DNA of 7,187 nucleotides from JBOHHM01 sp050725495 (lineage in GTDB: Bacteria > Pseudomonadota > Gammaproteobacteria > Burkholderiales > Burkholderiaceae_C). The notes under the pieces are model-generated. The model ran no database searches. It was not told where the DNA came from and was given only the letters and a program-made list of their open reading frames with translations. A program made the translations under genes and the position numbers. How positions within the stretch are numbered: position 1 is the stretch's first letter; each line of letters starts with the position of its first letter. Below, in pieces: positions 1-5,368 of this stretch. The stretch lies in the NCBI GenBank assembly GCA_050725495.1, contig JBOHHM010000055.1, forward strand, positions 1-7,187, read 5' to 3'.

Positions 1-788
1 ACCAGGTCTTCGGTCACCACATTGCCCGAGGCGCCCGGCGCATAGGGGCAGCCGCCGAGACCCCCCAGCGAGGCATCAAAGGTGCGCACGCCCACGTCAT
101 GGGCTGCCAGGCAGTTGGCCAGGCCCAGGCCGCGCGTGTTGTGCATGTGCGCCGCGCCAGTCTTGTCGCCGATGGCGGCGCGGACTCGTGTGAACAGGCG
201 GCGCACCTGGGCCGGGTTGGCCATGCCTGTGGTGTCGGACAGCCCGGTTTCGTCGGCCCCGGCCTGGATCACCTCGGCCGCCAGCCAGACCACCTCGTCC
301 TCGGCCACCTCGCCTTGGATCGTGCAGCCAAAGGCGGTGGAAATGCCGGCCTCGATCCTGACGCCGGGCGCGATCTCGTCGCGCAGGGCCGCGATGGCGC
401 GCACCTCGTCGATCATTTGCTCGCGCGTCTTGCGCACATTGGCCAGCGAATGCGCGGCGCTGGCCGACACGGGAAGGGTCAGCTTGTGCACGCCGGCCTC
501 CAGTGCCGCCTTCGGGCCGCGCAGATTGGGCACCAGCGCCATCACGGTCAGGCCCGGCAGCGTGAGCGCGTGCTTGACGACCTCGGCCGCGTCGGCCATT
601 TGCGGTAGCAGCCTGGCCGGCACGAACGAGCAGACCTCGATTTCGCGCAGGCCCGCCTCATACAGCGCGTCGATCCAGCGAAATTTGTCGGCCGTGGGCA
701 TGGTGGCCTTGACGGACTGCAGCCCGTCGCGCGGGCCGACTTCGCTGATCAGGACATCGGCAGGAGAGTTGTCAGGCATGGTTTGCAT
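1..788 (-). CDS. Hydroxymethylglutaryl-CoA lyase family protein (partial, C-terminus beyond left edge)
   Basis: HMG-CoA lyase belongs to the DRE-TIM metallolyases and cleaves HMG-CoA to acetoacetate and acetyl-CoA in leucine and related acyl-CoA breakdown. Reading the minus strand gives 262 codons with no stop. The family landmarks are all present: EVGPRDGLQ near residue 16 (R20, D21), E51 before SFV, D185 in LSDTTG, the metal-binding pair H214 and H216, and the loop GGLGGCPYAPGASGN with catalytic C247 and metal ligand N256. Spacings between these residues match human HMGL (R41, D42, E72, D204, H233, H235, C266, N275). The metal-site segment reads HMHNTRG rather than HCHDTYG, so it is a divergent member and the substrate could be a related 3-hydroxyacyl-CoA. 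ATG codons at 788 and 779 are both in frame, and neither has a strong ribosome site; I chose 788 for the longer product. The gene is divergent from the IclR regulator, which probably controls it. About 30-40 C-terminal residues should be missing. Confidence 0.9.
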   Translation of the reverse strand, partial: MQTMPDNSPADVLISEVGPRDGLQSVKATMPTADKFRWIDALYEAGLREIEVCSFVPARLLPQMADAAEVVKHALTLPGLTVMALVPNLRGPKAALEAGVHKLTLPVSASAAHSLANVRKTREQMIDEVRAIAALRDEIAPGVRIEAGISTAFGCTIQGEVAEDEVVWLAAEVIQAGADETGLSDTTGMANPAQVRRLFTRVRAAIGDKTGAAHMHNTRGLGLANCLAAHDVGVRTFDASLGGLGGCPYAPGASGNVVTEDL

Positions 789-806
789 CTCGCTTTTGAA
801 TTCTGT

Positions 807-834
807 AAGATAGAACAATGTTCTTTCTGTTGAA
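807..834 (-). promoter_or_regulatory. Weak sigma-70-like promoter candidate for the lyase gene
   Basis: On the minus strand, TTCAAC (834-829) and TATCTT (812-807) are 16 bases apart, a poor -35 and a fair -10. The 13-base palindrome falls in the spacer, where a bound repressor would block polymerase. I found no equally convincing promoter for the plus-strand regulator in this gap. Confidence 0.3.
812..824. promoter_or_regulatory. Perfect 13-base palindrome, candidate IclR-type operator
   Basis: AGAACA-A-TGTTCT is a perfect inverted repeat with six-base arms around one base. It lies in the region shared by the divergent lyase and IclR genes, about 24 bases from the lyase start and 65 bases from the regulator start. 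IclR-family dimers bind short palindromes in such positions, often repressing both the neighbour and their own gene. Binding by this regulator is inferred, not shown. Confidence 0.55.
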
Positions 835-888
835 ATATTGACACCGCAACGGCCTGCTGTCAAGCAAGCGCCTGAAGGAGCTCCAACC

Positions 889-1617
889 ATGCCCCGCAAA
901 TCGCAAACCCCTTCTTTGGCAGACGACAACGCGGCCCCCGGTGGCGCCGCCGCGGTGGACCGCGCCCTGTCGCTGCTGGCGGCCTTTCGCACCGGCGACC
1001 AGGCCCTGAGCCTGGCCGAGCTGGCCAGCCGCGCGCAGCTGTACAAAAGCACGGCGCTGCGCCTGCTGGCCTCGCTCGAGCATGCGCGGCTGGTCCAGCG
1101 ACTCGACGACGGCCGCTACGGGCTGGGCCCGGAAGTGGCGCGGTTGCATGGGCTGTACGCCGCCTCGTTTTCGCTGGACCGCGTCGTGCTGCCGGTGCTG
1201 CGCGAGCTGGTCGCCGCCACCGGCGAGAGCGCGGCCTACCATGTGCGCCAGGGCGAGGCCCGCCTGTGCCTGTACCGGGTGGACTCGCCACACCCGATCC
1301 GCGACCACATCCAGGCCGGCGAGCTGCTGCCCCTGGACCGCGGCACGGGCGCTCTCATTTTGATAGCGTTTGGTGCCCAGAAAACGGGTGCTGGCAGCCC
1401 CAAAGACCGCCAGCTCTACGCCACAATCCGGGAGCAGGGCTACTTTGCTGCCGTGGGCGACCGCCAAGCCGAGGTCGCCGGCATTTCAGCCCCGGTGTTC
1501 AAGGCCGACGGCACCTTGGCCGGGGCCCTGACCCTGACCATGCCCAGCCATCGTTTTGACCAGCGCTGGGTCAAGCCTGTGCTCGAAGCCGCCCGCCGCC
1601 TGACAGGCCAGGTCTGA
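889..1617 (+). CDS. IclR family transcriptional regulator
   Basis: This is a cytoplasmic DNA-binding regulator of 242 residues, normal for the family (about 240-270). The N-terminal winged HTH spans roughly residues 20-80, with AVDRALSLLAAF, then SLAELASRAQLYKSTALRLLASLE as helices 2-3, and GRYGLGPEVARL as the wing. The C-terminal effector domain shows ESAAYHVRQGEARLCLYRVDS, a DRGTGA segment and EVAGISAPVF, as in other IclR proteins. The ATG at 889 is preceded by a strong ribosome site GAAGGAG (874-880) at eight bases. A TTG at 838 is in frame but has no such site, so I rejected it. The gene is divergent from the HMG-CoA-lyase-type gene and probably regulates it in response to a CoA-pathway metabolite; the ligand is unknown. 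Oddity: residues 155-169 are encoded by a 45-base AT-richer segment resembling a dispersed repeat, and this loop is about eight residues longer than I expect for the family. Confidence 0.93.
   Translation: MPRKSQTPSLADDNAAPGGAAAVDRALSLLAAFRTGDQALSLAELASRAQLYKSTALRLLASLEHARLVQRLDDGRYGLGPEVARLHGLYAASFSLDRVVLPVLRELVAATGESAAYHVRQGEARLCLYRVDSPHPIRDHIQAGELLPLDRGTGALILIAFGAQKTGAGSPKDRQLYATIREQGYFAAVGDRQAEVAGISAPVFKADGTLAGALTLTMPSHRFDQRWVKPVLEAARRLTGQV
1351..1395 (+). repeat. Possible short Comamonadaceae dispersed repeat embedded in the IclR gene
   Basis: The 45 bases start GCTCTCATTTTGATAGCG and end GGGTGCTGGC. Read on the other strand, they start GCCAGCAC and end CGCTATCAAAATGAGAGC. This resembles the short repeat I recall between genes in Polaromonas, Rhodoferax and Acidovorax relatives (a GCCAGCGC half followed by AGCTATCAAAATAGGAGC-like sequence). 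It is exactly 15 codons, keeps the frame, and is less GC-rich than its surroundings. The resemblance is from memory, so it needs a search. Confidence 0.4.
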
Positions 1618-1661
1618 CGGGCAGGGACCGACCGCCGAAGGGCCTACCGGCCGGGCTCAGC

Positions 1662-1690
1662 TTGACAAAGCGCTGCGCCTGTGCCATCTA
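1662..1690 (+). promoter_or_regulatory. Candidate sigma-70 promoter for the two-component operon
   Basis: TTGACA (1662-1667) is a consensus -35. After a 17-base spacer comes CATCTA (1685-1690), a weak -10, helped by a TG one base upstream (extended -10). Transcription would start near 1697, after the alternative GTG at 1681. This supports the ATG at 1720 as the kinase start. Confidence 0.45.
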
Positions 1691-1719
1691 CCTATCTACA
1701 ACCCCAAGGTGATCGAGTC

Positions 1720-3150
1720 ATGCGCCTGCCCGCCTCGGCCCCACCCATTCGCCCCCTGAACCTGCGCCGCTGGTTCGCCGTGGCCAGCCTGGGGGTCATT
1801 ACCGTCATCGCGCTCTCGCTGGGCTGGCTGCTGTCCAACAGCCTGACCGAACGCATGCTCCAGCGCGAGGGCGAGGTCTCCATGGACTTCATCCAGAACC
1901 TGCTGGCCACCGACAACACGGCACGCTACTTCTCACAGCACGACGACCCGCAGCTGCGCGAGCGCTTTTTGCAGTCCATGCGCCACATCAGCGCCATGCG
2001 AGAACCTGTGCGCGCCAACGCCTACCGGCCCGACGGCACGGTGCTGTGGTCCACCGACAAGACGCTGGAGGGGCGACGCTACCCGGTCAACGCCGAGCTG
2101 GACGAGGCGCTCTCGGGCAAGCTGGTGGTGCACAGCGGGCGCACCGACCGCGACGGACCCGAGAAAGAAGAGCACGTTGGCCTGCAACAGCACGCGACCT
2201 ATTTCGTGGAAAGCTATATCCCGATTCGCGAGCCGGGCTCCGCGCAGGTGGTGGGCGTGATGGAGCTGTACAAGGTGCCCGCCCAGCTCAACGCGCACAT
2301 CCGGGCAGCGCTGATCCAGCTGTGGCTGGCCTGCGTGGCCTGTGGCATCGGCCTGTTTGTCACGCTGTACTGGCTCGTGGCCCGCGCCCATCGGACGCTG
2401 CGCGAGCAGCAGGCGCAGCTGGTCGAGGCCCAGAGCCTGGCGTCGGCCGCGGAGCTGGCCAGCGCGGTGGCGCACAACCTGCGCAACCCGCTGGCCTCGA
2501 TCCGGATCTCGGCCGAGATGCTGGAGCAAAGCGATGCCCCCGCGGCCGATGCGGCCGAGCATTGCCGCGACATCGTCGGCGCGGTGGACCGGGCCGACCG
2601 CTGGATCAGCGAGCTGGTGCGCGTCGCGCAGGCCCCGCAGCTGCAGGCCGAGGCCGTCGCCCTCGGGCCGCTGCTGGCCGCCTGCCTGAGCGAGATGGGC
2701 CCCGAAATGACGCGCCGCCGCATCGCCTGGAGCGTGCAGGACAGCGCGGCGGGCACGGTGCTGGCCCATACCGCCATCCTGCGCCAGATCATCCTGAGCC
2801 TGATGGCCAATGCCATCGAAGCCATGCCGCAGGGCGGCCAGTTGCAGGTCAGCTGGTGCGACAGCCCGGGGCTGGCCGGCCTGCGCCTGAGCGACAGCGG
2901 TGAAGGCATTCCCGACGATGTACGCCAGCGGCTGTTCCGGCCTTTTTTCAGCACCAAGAGCGGCGGTCTGGGCATAGGCCTGGCCCTGGTCAAGCGCATG
3001 GTCGAGCAATGGCAGGGCACGCTGACTTTGAGCCCGGCCCAGCCGCGCGGCACCTGCGTGGAAATCCTGCTGCCGCGCGCCCCCTCCCCTGCTGCGCCGC
3101 GTGCGCGGCTGATGAAAGGCGGACCCCATGGCCACCTTGTTGGTGATTGA
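1720..3150 (+). CDS. Membrane sensor histidine kinase, NtrB-like catalytic core
   Basis: This 476-residue inner-membrane kinase should autophosphorylate on ATP and pass the phosphoryl group to the overlapping response regulator. A transmembrane helix (about 18-38) and a second (about 197-220) flank a periplasmic sensor of about 155 residues, with a PAS/Cache-like pattern such as RPDGTVLWSTD and the YIPI to VVGVMELY strands. A short coiled linker (RTLREQQAQLVEAQ) leads to the HisKA H-box with phosphoacceptor H252 in AHNLRNPLASIR. The HATPase follows: N364 in the N-box (MANAIEAMP), DSGEGIP (D392), PFFSTK and GGLGIGLALVKRM. The residue after the histidine is N, not the usual E or D. The ATG at 1720 has AAGGTGA seven bases upstream; an in-frame GTG at 1681 would add 13 residues but probably precedes the transcript start. 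The last 23 bases overlap the regulator gene, indicating translational coupling. The sensed signal is unknown. Confidence 0.93.
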   Translation: MRLPASAPPIRPLNLRRWFAVASLGVITVIALSLGWLLSNSLTERMLQREGEVSMDFIQNLLATDNTARYFSQHDDPQLRERFLQSMRHISAMREPVRANAYRPDGTVLWSTDKTLEGRRYPVNAELDEALSGKLVVHSGRTDRDGPEKEEHVGLQQHATYFVESYIPIREPGSAQVVGVMELYKVPAQLNAHIRAALIQLWLACVACGIGLFVTLYWLVARAHRTLREQQAQLVEAQSLASAAELASAVAHNLRNPLASIRISAEMLEQSDAPAADAAEHCRDIVGAVDRADRWISELVRVAQAPQLQAEAVALGPLLAACLSEMGPEMTRRRIAWSVQDSAAGTVLAHTAILRQIILSLMANAIEAMPQGGQLQVSWCDSPGLAGLRLSDSGEGIPDDVRQRLFRPFFSTKSGGLGIGLALVKRMVEQWQGTLTLSPAQPRGTCVEILLPRAPSPAAPRARLMKGGPHGHLVGD

Positions 3151-4525
3151 AGACGAGCAAGCCTTGGCCAAGAACATGGCCCGGTATTTCAGGCAGCTGC
3201 ACCACACGGTGGAGATCGCCTACGACGGCCCTTCCGGCATCCAGGCGGCCCAGCGGCTGATGCCCGATGTCGCCATCGTGGACTACCAGCTGCCGGGCCT
3301 GGACGGGCTGGAGGTGATCCGCGCCCTGCACCGCAACGACGAGCAGGTGCGTACCGTGATGGTGTCGGGACACGCCAATGTGCCGATCGCGGTCGACGTC
3401 ATGAAAGCCGGCACCTTCGACCTGCTGACCAAGCCCGTGGCCCTGGCCACGCTCAAGGCCGTGGTCAATCGCGCGCTGGCCGAGTCGGGCAGCCGGCTTG
3501 GCCCGGATTACTGCCCGCGGCGTCCCACTGACAGCTCGGCGCTCGAACTGCTGGTCGGCGACTCGGCGGCCATGCAGGCCCTGCGCGAGCAGGTGCGCGC
3601 GATCGCCGCCCACGAGTCGGCCGGCCCCTTGGCCGCACCGCCGCCGATCCTGATCCATGGCGAAACCGGCTCCGGCAAGAAGCTGGTGGCCCGCGCCTGC
3701 CACCAGGCCGGCCCGCGCGCCAGCGCCGCCTTCTTGGAGCTCAATTGTGGCTCGCTGCCGCCCGACGCGATGGAAGCGGAGCTGTTCGGCTACGAGAAAG
3801 GCGCCGTGGCTGACGCCGCCGTGCGCAAGCTCGGCCTGATCGAGGCGGCCGATGGCGGCACGCTGCTGCTGATCGAAATCGGCGAGCTCGACCCCAGCCT
3901 GCAGGCCAGGCTGCTGCGTCTGTTGGAGGAGCAGCGGGTACGCCGACTCGGCGGCCTGCAGGACCGCCGGGTCAATGTGCGCATCGTGGCGAGCACCAAC
4001 CGCGATCTCGAGGCTCTGGTGCGGGCCGGGCGCTTTCGCAGTGACCTGCTCTACCGCCTGGGCGTGCTTCAGATCCATATTCCACCGCTGCGCTCGCGCA
4101 GCGACGATGTCTGGCAGCTGGCCCAGCAGTTTGCGGCGCTGTCGGCGCGGCGCTATGGCAAGCCCACGCCGCAGCTCGACGCCTCGGCCGAAGCGGCCCT
4201 GCGTCAGCATTCCTGGCCCGGCAATGTGCGCGAGCTGCGCAATCTGATCGAACGCGCGGTCCTGCTGTGCCAGGGCCAGCAAATCTCGTCGACCGACCTG
4301 GCCCTGACCCCCCAGCCTGCGGCCATCCTCTTGCCCGACGCCGCCTTGCCCGCGATGCTGACCCGGCAGGACGAACTGGAGCGCTCGCACCTGATCCGGG
4401 CCCTGGAGCAAACCGGCTGGAACGTGGCGCGCGCGGCGCGCCAGCTCGACATCAGCCGCGACACCATGCGCTACCGCATGGAAAAGCACGGCCTGGTGCG
4501 ACCTCCCGAGTATCCGGAGTCCTGA
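3128..4525 (+). CDS. NtrC-architecture response regulator with degenerate GAFTGA and Walker B motifs
   Basis: This 465-residue DNA-binding regulator is the partner of the overlapping kinase. The receiver (about 3-118) has acidic residues E8, D9 and E10, phosphoacceptor D52, S80 and K102. The AAA+ domain (about 140-375) has Walker A GETGSGKK (178-185), the ELFGYEKG lead-in, arginine-finger region RFRSDLLYRL (302-311) and sensor-II WPGNVREL (363-370). The C-terminus is a Fis-type HTH (about 416-456) containing NVARAARQLDISRDTMRYRM. Two key motifs are changed without any frame disruption. The sigma-54 contact loop is GAVADA (225-230) instead of GAFTGA, and Walker B reads LLLIEIGE, with I249 where the Mg-coordinating Asp belongs (E250 is kept). 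Similar GAFTGA loss is known in sigma-54-independent relatives such as Rhodobacter capsulatus NtrC and in TyrR. It probably acts at sigma-70 promoters or as a repressor. A likely target is the dehalogenase-glcB operon just downstream (inference from position). The start has AAAGGCGGA upstream. Confidence 0.94.
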   Translation: MATLLVIEDEQALAKNMARYFRQLHHTVEIAYDGPSGIQAAQRLMPDVAIVDYQLPGLDGLEVIRALHRNDEQVRTVMVSGHANVPIAVDVMKAGTFDLLTKPVALATLKAVVNRALAESGSRLGPDYCPRRPTDSSALELLVGDSAAMQALREQVRAIAAHESAGPLAAPPPILIHGETGSGKKLVARACHQAGPRASAAFLELNCGSLPPDAMEAELFGYEKGAVADAAVRKLGLIEAADGGTLLLIEIGELDPSLQARLLRLLEEQRVRRLGGLQDRRVNVRIVASTNRDLEALVRAGRFRSDLLYRLGVLQIHIPPLRSRSDDVWQLAQQFAALSARRYGKPTPQLDASAEAALRQHSWPGNVRELRNLIERAVLLCQGQQISSTDLALTPQPAAILLPDAALPAMLTRQDELERSHLIRALEQTGWNVARAARQLDISRDTMRYRMEKHGLVRPPEYPES

Positions 4526-4551
4526 AGCCCGGTCGCCTGCCAAGCCTCGAT

Positions 4552-4572
4552 TAAGTGCATTCTCGTCACTTA
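4552..4572. promoter_or_regulatory. Dyad TAAGTG-N9-CACTTA, candidate operator
   Basis: Six-base perfect inverted arms (4552-4557 and 4567-4572) are separated by nine bases, giving a centre-to-centre distance of 15 bases, suited to a dimeric HTH protein. The dyad lies 56 bases upstream of the dehalogenase start, at the upstream edge of an AT-rich promoter region and directly after the response-regulator gene. It could bind that regulator, but this is untested. No T-run follows, so a terminator is unlikely. Confidence 0.4.
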
Positions 4573-4598
4573 TAAAAAGAATATAACGCAATTAATAT
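4570..4598 (+). promoter_or_regulatory. AT-rich promoter region for the dehalogenase-glcB operon
   Basis: Between about 4550 and 4620 the sequence is strikingly AT-rich against high-GC neighbours. Possible -10 elements are TATAAC (4582-4587) and TAATAT (4593-4598). The latter has TTATAA (4570-4575) 17 bases upstream as a weak -35. No GG-N10-GC pair typical of sigma-54 promoters occurs in the gap. Which element is used cannot be decided from sequence. Confidence 0.4.
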
Positions 4599-4627
4599 TT
4601 AGCGAAGTATCAAATAAAGTAGGGGCC

Positions 4628-5329
4628 ATGGAAAACTCCAAGGCCACCACCGTTGGACGGCCGCAAGCGGTCTTGTTCGACGCCTATGGCACGCTGTTCG
4701 ACGTGTACAGCGTGGGCCTGCTCGCCGAGCAGCTGTTTCCCGGCCAGGGCCAGGCCCTGAGCCAGCTGTGGCGCGACAAGCAGATCGAATACACGCGACT
4801 CGTGACCATGTCCAACCACGGCGCGCATTACCGGCCGTTCTGGGAACTCACGCGCGCCGGCCTGCGCTACGCCTGCAAGAAGCTGGGCCTGGCGCTGACA
4901 TCCGAGCGCGAGCAACAGCTGATGAACCAGTACCGACACCTGAGCGCCTTTCTGGAAACGCGTGAGGTGCTGCAGGCGCTGAGGGCCCAAGGCGTCGTCA
5001 CCGGCATCCTGAGCAATGGCGACCCCGAGATGCTGGGCATTGCGGTGCGCAGTGCCGGGCTCGACGGCCTGCTCGACCATCTGCTGAGCGTGGACGCCGT
5101 GCGCCAGTACAAGACCCACCCCGAGGCCTATGGCCTGGGTCCGCGGGCCACCGGCCTGGCGCCGCGGCAGATCGCGTTTGTCAGCAGCAACAGCTGGGAC
5201 GCGCTGGCCGCCACCTGGTTCGGCTATCAAACGCTGTGGGTCAACCGCTACCAGCTGCCGTTTGAGGAACTCGGCACCCAGCCGAGCCGAACGGGTGGCA
5301 GTCTGCGCGACGTCCTTTCATTTTTCTGA
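4628..5329 (+). CDS. L-2-haloacid dehalogenase (haloacid dehalogenase type II)
   Basis: This cytoplasmic HAD-superfamily hydrolase converts (S)-2-haloacids to (R)-2-hydroxyacids with halide release (EC 3.8.1.2), through an aspartyl-ester intermediate; haloacetates would yield glycolate. The length, 233 residues, is typical. All catalytic residues known from L-DEX YL have counterparts: nucleophile D18 in LFDAYGTLFD, T22, halide-binding R49 in LWRDKQIEYTRL, S129 in LSNGD, K162 and Y168 in QYKTHPEAYGLGP, and S186, N188 and D191 in FVSSNSWDA. The cap-domain segment HYRPFWELTRAGLRYACKKLG also fits the type II family better than phosphoglycolate phosphatase or other HAD enzymes. The ATG at 4628 follows a GTAGGGG ribosome site (4619-4625) and an AT-rich promoter region. 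It is 39 bases from glcB and probably cotranscribed with it. The natural substrate may be a haloacetate, a halopropionate or an unrelated compound. Confidence 0.93.
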   Translation: MENSKATTVGRPQAVLFDAYGTLFDVYSVGLLAEQLFPGQGQALSQLWRDKQIEYTRLVTMSNHGAHYRPFWELTRAGLRYACKKLGLALTSEREQQLMNQYRHLSAFLETREVLQALRAQGVVTGILSNGDPEMLGIAVRSAGLDGLLDHLLSVDAVRQYKTHPEAYGLGPRATGLAPRQIAFVSSNSWDALAATWFGYQTLWVNRYQLPFEELGTQPSRTGGSLRDVLSFF

Positions 5330-5368
5330 TTCATCACCTATCAAGCATTGACATTCAAGGAAATCACC

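Noticed and set aside
82..813. Plus-strand open frame of 243 codons over the lyase gene.
   Set aside because: The minus strand carries all the HMG-CoA-lyase active-site motifs. The plus-strand translation is S-, A- and R-rich with no family features.
838..888. Upstream TTG start for the IclR gene.
   Set aside because: It lacks a ribosome site, while the ATG at 889 has GAAGGAG at ideal spacing. The extra residues do not resemble family N-termini.
1640..1662. GGCC-rich inverted sequence after the IclR gene as a terminator.
   Set aside because: The stem is only about four bases and no T-run follows.
1681..1719. Upstream GTG start for the histidine kinase.
   Set aside because: It overlaps the candidate -10 element, and the ATG at 1720 has a better ribosome site.
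1933..3207. Long open frame (424 codons) on the minus strand opposite the kinase.
   Set aside because: It is antisense to a gene with clear kinase motifs, its translation is rich in low-complexity A, G, R, Q and H, and it shows no family motif. Long antisense frames are expected in high-GC DNA.
2990..4591. Long open frame (533 codons) on the minus strand opposite the response regulator.
   Set aside because: It has no recognisable domain and a biased composition, and the plus strand encodes a complete receiver-AAA-HTH protein.
5348..5353. TTGACA between the dehalogenase and glcB, as a -35 for a separate glcB promoter.
   Set aside because: A -10 at normal spacing would fall inside the glcB coding start, and no such hexamer is seen there.
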